A DNA stretch of 64,000 nt, taken from positions 2,792,001-2,856,000 of the forward strand of contig NZ_CP021646.1 in the NCBI RefSeq assembly GCF_002208135.1, given 5' to 3'. The stretch comes from Pseudoalteromonas piscicida. Its GTDB lineage: Bacteria; Pseudomonadota; Gammaproteobacteria; Enterobacterales; Alteromonadaceae. Both the position numbers and the translations under genes were made by a program. How positions within the stretch are numbered: position 1 is the first letter of the stretch; each line of letters begins with the position of its first letter. Under the pieces are notes generated by a model. That model made no database searches and was not told the DNA's origin. It saw nothing but the letters and a program-made list of their open reading frames with translations. This document shows positions 7,608 through 16,138 of this stretch, one piece after another.

Positions 7608-9068
7608 CTAATACCCTTGGTGCCTGTTAATTCTTGGTATAGCATCAGGCAGCGCCTTATAAAGCCATTCCTTGTCATGTTTAAAAAGCCAGGTATAAGC
7701 GCTTCGCTGAAGCTTTTGTACTTTCCCACGAGTTGGTAATTCTAAGCTGTCCAAACAAGCTTTCACTGCTGAACGATGTGTATCGCGTTGTTTTTTAAAT
7801 CGTATTTGAATACGCATTTCTTTTATTTCAGGATACTGAGTCAGAATCTGCTCTATTGCACCTTGTGAACATTCCATCTTTAGAGCAATGGAAGCTGTAG
7901 GCTCACCGGTCTTTAGTCTGGAAACGATTTGCGCACGCTCCGTCGCAAATAGAAACTGAGCTCTTCGCTCAATCTGTATGTTATTTTGTATTGCTACTGA
8001 TTTTGCATATCCCACGCTAACGTTTGCCCTTTTTGCGGCTTGTCTCATGCTCATACCATTTCTTAACTGCTTTATGAGTAAATCCGTTTTTTCAGGACTA
8101 ACACGTTCAATAGCCTCACAAGCGACATAATGCGGCCTAATCTGTAGCTCTTGGACATTCGAGTAACAGGTTAAGAAAGCTGACAGACTACCGAACAGAT
8201 GTTGTATGACTAGCAAATGTTTTAAGGGGTGGAATTGTGCATCTGGTTGGTAAATCAGGTTTGTTGGGTAGCTTTTACTTATACTACCCACAAAAATCGC
8301 GTTAACGAGTTCTCTCGGCAATTCATTCAACCAATAATTTTTCAGACTGTCTTGCCACTTTGCTTGCTTAACAGAACCATGCTGACATACCAAATTATTA
8401 GTATTTAAACCGTGTAAATATACCTTCCTCAAAGTAACTGGTTCAAAGGCTTCTAAACTCAAAGACCAAAGTGAAAATGCATCTTGAGCAAGTCTTGCCT
8501 GCTTTACACTTGCATGTATGAAATCTCTACCGCCACTGATTTCCTGAGGTGGCAGTACGAGCAATTTTCTTTCACGCTTGATGTGTTCTAGCTTTATTAA
8601 ATGAATTGGGCAGTAACTGATCCATGGTAATTGATGGACAACGTGCCAATACGCCACACCAACATTTTTGATATCTTGGGCGACACACTGCGGGCAATAA
8701 CACAGCACTGTCGGTTCTGGTATTCGATTAGCCAGTAATGAGAATTGACTGTACGCATCAATGCATGATCCCTCACGTAAATTAGCGCATGCATTTTGAA
8801 AAATGTCACTTTGTATAAAAGGCTTAAAAAATGGCAAAGCTGTGTTTTTTGCGATTAATTCGTCAATGTCCAAGCCTACACTTTCTGAAACAGGAACAAT
8901 AAAAGGTGGGAATATTGATGTTAATTGCTGACCAGTGTATCCCAATCTAGCCAGCAAAAAATCATGATCCGTAGCCAAACCACTTATTAGCCCAGCTCTG
9001 GCGAGCCAACTATAAATAGTCTCGTTTGGTAGCAATGCGACTAAGCTGCAATTTCTAACGAAGGCCAT
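7608..9068 (-). CDS. tnsD: TnsD-like target-site selector (long TniQ family)
   Basis: About 486 residues from the chosen ATG at 9068, which places the family's N-terminal motif (ALLPNETIYSWLARAGL) near the start. A TniQ zinc-finger region follows: CPQC...WHVVHQLPWISYCPIH. The C-terminal half has repeated helix-turn-helix-like segments (MRQAAKRANVSVGYAKS and a second copy) and a TnsD-type tail (RSAYTWLFKHDKEWL). In Tn7, TnsD binds the 3' end of glmS and directs insertion downstream. Here the natural inference is that this protein binds the 3' end of gcvP. The gene overlaps the short tniQ gene by 28 bp. Confidence 0.88.
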   Translation of the reverse strand: MAFVRNCSLVALLPNETIYSWLARAGLISGLATDHDFLLARLGYTGQQLTSIFPPFIVPVSESVGLDIDELIAKNTALPFFKPFIQSDIFQNACANLREGSCIDAYSQFSLLANRIPEPTVLCYCPQCVAQDIKNVGVAYWHVVHQLPWISYCPIHLIKLEHIKRERKLLVLPPQEISGGRDFIHASVKQARLAQDAFSLWSLSLEAFEPVTLRKVYLHGLNTNNLVCQHGSVKQAKWQDSLKNYWLNELPRELVNAIFVGSISKSYPTNLIYQPDAQFHPLKHLLVIQHLFGSLSAFLTCYSNVQELQIRPHYVACEAIERVSPEKTDLLIKQLRNGMSMRQAAKRANVSVGYAKSVAIQNNIQIERRAQFLFATERAQIVSRLKTGEPTASIALKMECSQGAIEQILTQYPEIKEMRIQIRFKKQRDTHRSAVKACLDSLELPTRGKVQKLQRSAYTWLFKHDKEWLYKALPDAIPRINRHQGY

Positions 9069-10033
9069 TCTACCGCCAAAAAGCGCAGCCACATCAATAC
9101 AAACAATGGGTGCCATCCATTTACATTTCGTAACGCCTTTTCAAGACTTAACGTTTTGTATTTGATGACAGCCTCAGACTCATGGAAAAAACGCTCAAAG
9201 CCATGCTCAAAGAACCAGCTTTCAAAGTCTTGCTGAAGTGCTGCTGCCAAAAACACCTGCTTTTGTGTTCTTCCCTCAATGAAGCTTATAAAGGCATTTT
9301 GAATGCCTCGCTTCATTACATATTCAAAGTGTGGCTTGGCAAGAGCACCTGGAGAGTTTAGTAAACTCATACTAGCTTGCTGCACCCACGCTATGTGCTC
9401 ATTTAACCGAGGGTAACTAGCCTCATGAACACCCCCACACTTAGGGCATGTATTATTAGTTGGTGGCGTCGCCGTCACTCTTATATCTGTATTCGAATAT
9501 CCACATCTATTACAATTTTCAATCAACTCACAGTTATGCTTTGAGCACGTCAGCATCGATGGCAACTGATGTTCAACATGCCAGTAAGAAGTACCTACTC
9601 GTTGCTCATCTTCAATAGCACACACAGGACACCACCGCCAAGCCGAAGTGAATGATAATGACTTATATGATGGAGCTGGCATGGAAGGCACTTGCTCAAT
9701 AAATTCACAGCGTTTCCAAAGCCCTCCTTTTCGGATCCGTTTGTTGATTATTTTGTCTACGCCATGAAAATGCATCGTGGATGAGTAGTACGGAAACAAT
9801 GAATGTTTTCTTAGCAACTGTTCTCGGCTAATACTCCCCTCATAAGCATTAGCCGCAACATCAATTAGCGGATGATAGATGCGTTGATTACTCAAAGAGC
9901 CAACTTCCGTAAGCATGCGCTCAAACATTGCCTTAGGGTCGGTGCTATCTAGTAGGATTGCCTTGCGTGACATTACCCCCATAAAATGCTCACCATCAAA
10001 TGGGACTGGCATGAAGGAGATTGATTTAATCAT
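9041..10033 (-). CDS. tniQ: Short TniQ-family protein
   Basis: A 330-residue protein from the ATG at 10033, preceded by a strong ribosome binding site (GGGAGG). It carries the TniQ signature: WRWCPVCAIEDEQR, WHVEHQLPSMLTCSKHNCELI and two further Cys pairs (CNRCG, CPKCG), a multi-zinc region. It lacks the long C-terminal DNA-binding half of TnsD. In other Tn7-like elements such short TniQ proteins act as adaptors to TnsC or to alternative targeting modules, for example CRISPR-Cas or plasmid targeting. No cas gene is present here. It starts 2 bp after the tnsC stop codon, so the two are coupled. Confidence 0.88.
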   Translation of the reverse strand: MIKSISFMPVPFDGEHFMGVMSRKAILLDSTDPKAMFERMLTEVGSLSNQRIYHPLIDVAANAYEGSISREQLLRKHSLFPYYSSTMHFHGVDKIINKRIRKGGLWKRCEFIEQVPSMPAPSYKSLSFTSAWRWCPVCAIEDEQRVGTSYWHVEHQLPSMLTCSKHNCELIENCNRCGYSNTDIRVTATPPTNNTCPKCGGVHEASYPRLNEHIAWVQQASMSLLNSPGALAKPHFEYVMKRGIQNAFISFIEGRTQKQVFLAAALQQDFESWFFEHGFERFFHESEAVIKYKTLSLEKALRNVNGWHPLFVLMWLRFLAVEWPSLEIAA

Positions 10034-10034
10034 G

Positions 10035-11444
10035 CTAATTACCTCCCTTTTGAACATGTGTATCTTCACCAGATTGACTGGATTGAACTGGAGGAATACC
10101 AAGCGGATCGGGCACTAATGTTGGCAATGCCTTTTTCATTTTTTCTCGCTTTGCTGCGGCCAACTGTTTTACCTCATTGTCACTTAGTGCGGGGGTTTTT
10201 GTATCTGCTTTATCAATCTCACCTTCAAATTCAGGAATGTTTCCAGCTCTCAAGTTTGCTAGCGCACGCGAAATCAATTTGAACTGATTCTCGTAGACCA
10301 TCTTAAGACGTGTTTCATCGTCTGTACGGTATGAAGTCGCTTTTTCAGGGTTCTTATTGATTAGTTGTGCGATTGTATCGTGGTGCAAAGACGCTAACCG
10401 AGTCATCATCGCAGGAAGCCCACAAGTTAAGTAATGAAACAATTCTTTAAATTGCTTACCTGGCTGGATCCCTCCGGTACAAAGTTCCGCAGGAAATAGT
10501 GCTTCAAAGAAGGATTGATAAAATGGGCTATCCACTTTGCACAAAGAAATCTGATACTCGCGATCAGTTAGTAATCTGCGAGTTGTAGTAAAGTCAGGAC
10601 GTTGAGAATCTGACAAAAATATATTTCGTCCTGACGTAGTGGAAGACAAAACGAGAGGAATACCTAGCTTGTTAAAAAGCGCCTCAATAGTGGTAAACGA
10701 TGGTGCCTCCTTGTATTTTCTGTACTTCAACAGAAATTGTAACTCATCGATATGAACCAAACCTAAGTGATGGGTAAGCGCAATTATGCGCATTTGTCCC
10801 AGATGACGTTCTACTGAAACGTGCGACTTATCTTTCCACTGCTCGTAGTAATCAGTTCCTAAAGCATCATCAACAGCAGAAAAGAAGTTGAGAGCCAACC
10901 CTTTCGTTGATGGTGTTGAAGGCAAATCAAATGAGACCCAAACTAATTGGTCCTGTCGAAAGGGCTTCTCTTCATACTCATGGTGTTCAATTACCTGTGG
11001 TATTACATTTAGCACACTACGTATCGTCTTGGTTTTACCTGCACCGCTGTGGCCATGCACTAAAACACTTGGCGCCGTGGTACGGTCAATGCTTCTTTGG
11101 CTCAATGACGTATCTTGCCTAATTGACTGAGCTTCGCTCATCAGTAACTTCGTGGTTTCAGGCGACATAGGGCTGTATTTTGAATAGCCATCCAAAATCA
11201 GACTCATAAACTTGTTGTACAAACTAAACACATACCTAGACGGAATATGAATACTATCCATACGCTTCAGTAATACTTGCTGAAACAGTTCTCCGACTTC
11301 CCAAAAACAGTCGTCAAAGTTGGGTTTATGTGTCAGTTTATCAATAAGCATGCTTTCGGTAAGGATTAACTCGATAGCCTCAATAAGAGGGTTTCCATTT
11401 AAACTTTCAAGTGGGTGTTTTCGATAATTTGCTTTTATTTTCAT
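10035..11444 (-). CDS. tnsC: TnsC-like AAA+ ATPase, transposition regulator
   Basis: A 469-residue ATPase of the TniB/TnsC family. Walker A is GHSGAGKT (131-138) and Walker B is VHIDELQ (230-236). Both the size and the ~120-residue extension before the ATPase core fit TnsC rather than the shorter TniB. The C-terminus is a charged tail likely to contact TnsA/TnsB. In Tn7, TnsC links the target selector to the transposase and gives target immunity. The gene begins 12 bp after tnsB and ends 2 bp before tniQ. Confidence 0.92.
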   Translation of the reverse strand: MKIKANYRKHPLESLNGNPLIEAIELILTESMLIDKLTHKPNFDDCFWEVGELFQQVLLKRMDSIHIPSRYVFSLYNKFMSLILDGYSKYSPMSPETTKLLMSEAQSIRQDTSLSQRSIDRTTAPSVLVHGHSGAGKTKTIRSVLNVIPQVIEHHEYEEKPFRQDQLVWVSFDLPSTPSTKGLALNFFSAVDDALGTDYYEQWKDKSHVSVERHLGQMRIIALTHHLGLVHIDELQFLLKYRKYKEAPSFTTIEALFNKLGIPLVLSSTTSGRNIFLSDSQRPDFTTTRRLLTDREYQISLCKVDSPFYQSFFEALFPAELCTGGIQPGKQFKELFHYLTCGLPAMMTRLASLHHDTIAQLINKNPEKATSYRTDDETRLKMVYENQFKLISRALANLRAGNIPEFEGEIDKADTKTPALSDNEVKQLAAAKREKMKKALPTLVPDPLGIPPVQSSQSGEDTHVQKGGN

Positions 11445-11456
11445 AAGATTACTCCA

Positions 11457-13658
11457 TTAATCTCCGTATAACTCATCGTCAAGATCGTCCATTGACGTGT
11501 GACAAACCAACTCCTCAGAAGAATCGATGTCAAAAACTTCATCCAGTTGTTGCTGGTTTTTAATTCGTATAACCTGCTCTTGAATTTGTTGATTGGCTTT
11601 GACGCCCGGCTGCATAGACTTGCGTTTACTTTTAGGTGCTAACGATCGCTCTGCTTCTTGCTGCTCGGTAACAGCATCTATTCTAGTATCTCGCTTGGCT
11701 TTCTCCTCCAGTACAACCTGTTTGTGCTTGTGACGAATAACCTTGCGTTCTTCTAAATGATTTACAGCGAACTCCCAGTGGTGCCCTGCCAATACATTTG
11801 CATTGTTAATGTTCTTTAGCGTTAACTTAATTATCCGGCCATCATCTGCTTCATGGAGTAGCTCGTTGATGTTGTCATACATGTGTTTAACAATGATATT
11901 GAATGCCCCATGGTGCCTAGCTTTGGAATAACTTCCGCTGGATTTGAAATAGGGATGTACATAGGGAACTCCTTTAAAATAGACGGCATCAGAATGCACA
12001 CTTGCACGCTCTTCTGGCAGAAGTGCCCAGCGAATTTTGGCTTCATCAACTTTTTGATTGAGTTTCTCAAGCTTCTCCATTTCCGCTAGACTACTCTTAA
12101 AAATAGAGTTGGGAGTGATCCCAACGCCATCTACAACCCCTTGAAAGCCGAGCTTTTTTAGACGGTCTGCTGAATTGTTGTGGTAGCAAATCTCGGCAAT
12201 TAGAATAGCCACCAATGAATCATAATCATAAAGTGCGTTGTTTGAAGCGTGGGAATCTTCTCGTTTGGGCTGCGTTGGCACTGCACCTTCAAGGTATTTA
12301 ATTACATCATTGTCGACGGTATCAAATTTCCGCTCCACGACGCCTTTAGCATCACCTCGATAAACTGCCATCAAACCAACATCTTCAATACCAATCCTGG
12401 CATCTAACAACCGTCCTAGAAATGAATCTTTGTATTCAGGGCCATTATCAATCGCAATCTGAATAGGCACATGTTCAGCAGCCCATTCCCCTTCATCAAG
12501 GTGAACACCAAAGCGTTTGGCAAACGCTACTTTATTGGTGCACGCGTTTGCCAGTGCTTGATATACCCCTTGCCAGTTTGGACCGCTTAACCCCAAGTAC
12601 ATTCCTACAATCATGGTTGAATGGACATCTACCACCAAATATAAGACAGGCCGGCCAACGGTATATCTACCTGTTGTATCAAACGGATATCGTAAATAAA
12701 CATTCAGAATCGTAGCATCAATCTCGTAACGATACGTTGCGCCTAATACGCCATCAGTAGCCTCCCCCTGTTTGTCTTCAAAATCCTTCGCAAAATTAAC
12801 ATTGCCATGCTTTATCCGAAGTAGGTCAACCTTGCTGATTATTTGGTCAAAATGATACCTGAACATACCATCGGAAATTCGTTCGTGCTCAGGAAACGGT
12901 TTTTGCATGCGTCGATATCCAGCACGAGTTTTCTTCTCCACTATGTAACGTTCGTAAGTGGCGTGATAAAGCTCATATGCATACGACACAGAAAAGTTAA
13001 CTTTTTTGGCTTTGATATATGCAACTGTTTTTCTGATATTTTCTTTATCGACTTCATTTATACAGCGGGCTTCAGAGAGAATCTTCAGCTTGCCATTCTT
13101 CCCGTTTGGACCCCGCTTAATCTGTTTGTCAGATAAATCTTTAACATGACGATAGTTTGACCCACATTGCGCCAACCCAAATGGCAACAATGAGTTTTTG
13201 GTACATCCAAAAATAATATAACGATTAAGGTCACAATAAAATGAAGCTTTCTCTCGATAGCCTCGTTCATTTCTAAGTAGTGCTTTTACCTCAGCACCCA
13301 AACCTTTGCCGTACAAATACTGATCAATCGTATCGGGCTCAATTAACGTTTTAATTCTATTGAATCTATAGTCACGTTTTTTCAGCCAGTTTTCCTTTTT
13401 CATGTCTTCGCGGATCCACTCATCGCTGCGTGTCATGACTGTCGGATACTCAAAGCTATCTACCTTCAATTTATGACGAACGACATGAACTGCAACGTCT
13501 TCTGCTCGCCATGGTTCAGGCTTAGAAAGATTACCTTTAGGGTCAAAACCATGTAAATCGAGTAAGGCAGCAAAGCGACGGCAACGACTGACGTGGCAAA
13601 CAAACAAGTCTTTTTCTACATTTTCATTGGTTAAGCGCATTCCTCTTCGAAGCATCAT
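11457..13658 (-). CDS. tnsB: TnsB-like DDE transposase
   Basis: The chosen ATG at 13658 gives 733 residues, overlaps tnsA by 4 bp (ATGA) and has GGAG nearby upstream. The retroviral-integrase-like core shows the DDE triad as YEIDATIL (Asp about 314), IAIDNGPEY (Asp about 404) and DAKGVVERKF (Glu about 442). Long N-terminal DNA-binding and C-terminal basic regions match TnsB. The enzyme binds the TGCAAC sites at the ends and cuts and joins the 3' strands. It appears intact. Confidence 0.93.
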   Translation of the reverse strand: MMLRRGMRLTNENVEKDLFVCHVSRCRRFAALLDLHGFDPKGNLSKPEPWRAEDVAVHVVRHKLKVDSFEYPTVMTRSDEWIREDMKKENWLKKRDYRFNRIKTLIEPDTIDQYLYGKGLGAEVKALLRNERGYREKASFYCDLNRYIIFGCTKNSLLPFGLAQCGSNYRHVKDLSDKQIKRGPNGKNGKLKILSEARCINEVDKENIRKTVAYIKAKKVNFSVSYAYELYHATYERYIVEKKTRAGYRRMQKPFPEHERISDGMFRYHFDQIISKVDLLRIKHGNVNFAKDFEDKQGEATDGVLGATYRYEIDATILNVYLRYPFDTTGRYTVGRPVLYLVVDVHSTMIVGMYLGLSGPNWQGVYQALANACTNKVAFAKRFGVHLDEGEWAAEHVPIQIAIDNGPEYKDSFLGRLLDARIGIEDVGLMAVYRGDAKGVVERKFDTVDNDVIKYLEGAVPTQPKREDSHASNNALYDYDSLVAILIAEICYHNNSADRLKKLGFQGVVDGVGITPNSIFKSSLAEMEKLEKLNQKVDEAKIRWALLPEERASVHSDAVYFKGVPYVHPYFKSSGSYSKARHHGAFNIIVKHMYDNINELLHEADDGRIIKLTLKNINNANVLAGHHWEFAVNHLEERKVIRHKHKQVVLEEKAKRDTRIDAVTEQQEAERSLAPKSKRKSMQPGVKANQQIQEQVIRIKNQQQLDEVFDIDSSEELVCHTSMDDLDDELYGD

Positions 13659-14536
13659 AGCGATAACTCCACTGGGCGATGAAACTGAAAGCAACTGGTA
13701 TGCTTTATTGGCAGAAAGTGCTTCAATATAGAGTATTGAAATAACTGAATTGACTCTTTTTCAGAACACTGTAAGTCACGCTGCACAGAACGTAGATGGA
13801 ACTCCAAAGACTTAATGAAATGCTTTTGCCATGAACGACAGAAACTGACGACAAAGGACTGAACAATATCCGCAGGAAAATTTAAACGAGCAGCGGGTTC
13901 ACAAAACTCAATATTCCACACTTCTTCCTTTGTTGCGTCCAAATCGGTGACAATACGATAATTAACGTTTCTACTTTCCCAGTAACGCTTTTCTATCTCA
14001 AACTTCTGCCATGAACGGGCATTTTTTCGAACTGGTTTTGGTTGTGAATTAGGTTCATCTGTATCAGTTTCCAGTATATTGCCCTCCTCATCCACCACAA
14101 AGATTTGAGAGGCGTACTTAAAGCTATACGCAGTGGTAATGATACGGCTTGGACTTTCTGGGTCTCGTGACTGCACCAGAAAGTCCGTTGTCATAACATA
14201 GGCCTCACAAGTTTCCCAGTTGCGCGGATGAATAAGGTTAGCAGCCACGGCGATATCTAAACTTTCATCCAGGTTAAGGGCATACTGCTCAAAAACACGC
14301 AGTGTACCTGGTGTATAAATAAGCTTTTTATACATACGTTTTTCGCCGTCACTTAATAAGTGCGCCTGACGCCTTTGTACATTGCAATATATCCAGTGCC
14401 GACGGCCAATCTGATTTACTGCACGAACGGTTAAATAGGGTCGATAACTTCCCGCTGTTAAATTCTGAATATCACGCTTCCACCGATTTAACTTTTCCAT
14501 TTCTTTCGGTGTAGCAATGACCTCTCTTAATTTCAT
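13655..14536 (-). CDS. tnsA: TnsA-like endonuclease subunit of the transposase
   Basis: The ATG at 14536 has AGGA five bases upstream and gives 293 residues; the longer frame to 14587 would need a TTG start. The N-terminal half is the TnsA nuclease fold with a conserved-looking Glu (FEQYALNLDES), Asp in MTTDFLVQ and Lys in AYSFKYAS, the PD-(D/E)XK-type set. The C-terminal half (FEIEKRYWESRNVNYRIVTD) matches the TnsA winged-helix part. TnsA cuts the 5' strands, so the element should move by cut-and-paste. It is the first gene of the tnsA-tnsB-tnsC-tniQ-tnsD operon. Confidence 0.9.
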   Translation of the reverse strand: MKLREVIATPKEMEKLNRWKRDIQNLTAGSYRPYLTVRAVNQIGRRHWIYCNVQRRQAHLLSDGEKRMYKKLIYTPGTLRVFEQYALNLDESLDIAVAANLIHPRNWETCEAYVMTTDFLVQSRDPESPSRIITTAYSFKYASQIFVVDEEGNILETDTDEPNSQPKPVRKNARSWQKFEIEKRYWESRNVNYRIVTDLDATKEEVWNIEFCEPAARLNFPADIVQSFVVSFCRSWQKHFIKSLEFHLRSVQRDLQCSEKESIQLFQYSILKHFLPIKHTSCFQFHRPVELSL

Positions 14537-15052
14537 ATGCATCCTGCAATTGATTACTTGGGTCTCAATATTTTGCACATAGATCAAACTTTGATCAACT
14601 ACCCGAAATTCACATAAACAACTGATAAAACAACAGTTTTGTTGTATTTTCGCATCACAAAAAACATCAAATTTTAGAGGGTAAACATTGAATTAAATCA
14701 ACAGAATATTTTTGGCGGAAAATAAGTTTTTGATATAAAAATGGAAACAATGATTTTGTTGTGAGGTATTTTGATGCTTTAAAAACTGAAACATTTCAAC
14801 GCAAGCTAAACCGCTATTTTTAAGACATAGTCAAAATTGGCTGAAAATTTTTTTAAAAAACTTTTTAATAGCTCATAAAAGCAGCAAAAAAGCCAGTTGA
14901 GATCGCTTGCGATCAATTTGTTCACATACAGAGGTTAAACAAAGCCGATGGTATTTTGACCATATAATTAGTCGTTGAAGTGTTGGAGAGTGTGGCCAAG
15001 GAGCTTATGTCTTCAGCCTAGCCTGTTGTTCTAGTACAGTCTCAAACAAGCC
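14537..15052. promoter_or_regulatory. Upstream region of the tns operon with inverted repeats
   Basis: No gene is visible. A perfect inverted repeat GATCAAACTTTGATC lies at 14582-14596, about 45-60 bp before the tnsA start, and ACAAC...GTTGT lies at 14630-14645. Both could be operators for the tns promoter. The region is very AT-rich, with A/T runs around 14840-14880. No copies of the terminal TGCAAC sites occur here, so it is not an internal transposon end. Confidence 0.4.
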
Positions 15053-16138
15053 TTACGCTTGAGTCGGTTCAACTCGCAACAACCCCTTTCTATCAGCTTC
15101 CCGAAGATAAGCTGATTTCAAGAACGCAGCTTCTACCCAAGGTGATTCGTTACAGGCAATTAGTTCTGCTTCCAAAGCTTCTTCAGGTGTGCGTTTATAG
15201 TTCTGGCATTCTATTTTTATTCGGTTCATCCAAGCTGTTCTTGTCGCATTTGAGCAGCACTTTGCCGATAGCCGCTTTTTAATTTTATAAAGGTGATTCC
15301 AAGTTTCAAGTTCTTCCTCGTAACCTAAGCATTCAATATCAACCACAACTTCAGTGGCTTGCTGCGGAAGTCGTGAGTGCGACAAAAACTGAAGTGATAT
15401 TTCTATATCATATCTACTTTTTGAATACGGGAAAAACGCCCTTCTTGGATTACCGGCATCATCTAATAAGGGATCTTTAGCACCTTTATTTTGCGAGTTA
15501 CATTTGTAGCATGAAGGAGCGAGGTTTTTTAAGTTTACGGAATTAAATGGGTAAACACTTGAAGGTAAATAGTGATCGTATGCTTCTCGCGTAGGGTCGT
15601 ACTCGTTATCCATCGGCTGCAATCCACAGAACGGGCAACAAGGCAGATCATTTTCTTTTGCAAAATCATTATAATGGTCATGCAAATTAGCCCCTATTGC
15701 ATCCCTAACAAGTTTCAAGTTAAAAAATCCGCAGCTATATAGCTTAGAGAAAAAATTCTGAATTTTTTTATCAAGTTCAGTTTGAGCAGCAGAAGAATAA
15801 CGAACAGGGTTAGTGAGCCCTTCACATAAGGCTTGGATGTTGTTATTTGCTAAAAACTGTTTTTTTAGTGCTTTTAATTCAGGCGGCTGCAATGCTTTAA
15901 ATTCATTGAAAATACCATTCACGTATTTGTAGAAAAATGCGCCTGCACCATCTTCTTTGCCAGCTTTGTCTTGGCGGTCTAGCTCTTCCATTATTACATA
16001 CAATTTGGGCATGCCATTGAATAGATCCAGACTGTATTCGACCGTACCCGCTCGACACCAAACTCTAGCAAAAATATAAGCTATAAAACCATGCATGTAG
16101 CGCATTTTGTGAGGTAATTGAATATAAGGAAATAACAT
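15053..16138 (-). CDS. HNH endonuclease, PtuB-like partner of the upstream ATPase
   Basis: A 361-residue protein. The C-terminal half carries an HNH module: CPFC (168-171), YDHYLP (187-192), an Asn/Leu-rich NLKNLAPSC, and CYKCNSQNKG (210-219), with two Cys pairs for structural zinc. The N-terminal ~150 residues are helical and unassigned. The start overlaps the ATPase stop (TAATG), so they are translated together. ATPase plus HNH is the composition of Septu (PtuA/PtuB) anti-phage systems. Here the pair is the tail of a type I restriction operon. Defence function is inference from family and context. Confidence 0.8.
   Translation of the reverse strand: MLFPYIQLPHKMRYMHGFIAYIFARVWCRAGTVEYSLDLFNGMPKLYVIMEELDRQDKAGKEDGAGAFFYKYVNGIFNEFKALQPPELKALKKQFLANNNIQALCEGLTNPVRYSSAAQTELDKKIQNFFSKLYSCGFFNLKLVRDAIGANLHDHYNDFAKENDLPCCPFCGLQPMDNEYDPTREAYDHYLPSSVYPFNSVNLKNLAPSCYKCNSQNKGAKDPLLDDAGNPRRAFFPYSKSRYDIEISLQFLSHSRLPQQATEVVVDIECLGYEEELETWNHLYKIKKRLSAKCCSNATRTAWMNRIKIECQNYKRTPEEALEAELIACNESPWVEAAFLKSAYLREADRKGLLRVEPTQA

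Noticed and set aside
7535..7729. A 64-residue minus-strand open frame between tnsD and the exonuclease gene
   Set aside because: Most of it overlaps tnsD in another frame, and only about 23 codons are free. No ribosome binding site or family similarity supports it.
14537..15052. An internal transposon end beside tnsA
   Set aside because: No copies of the TGCAAC-type sites or TGTAGATC terminus are present there, so the restriction operon lies inside the same element.
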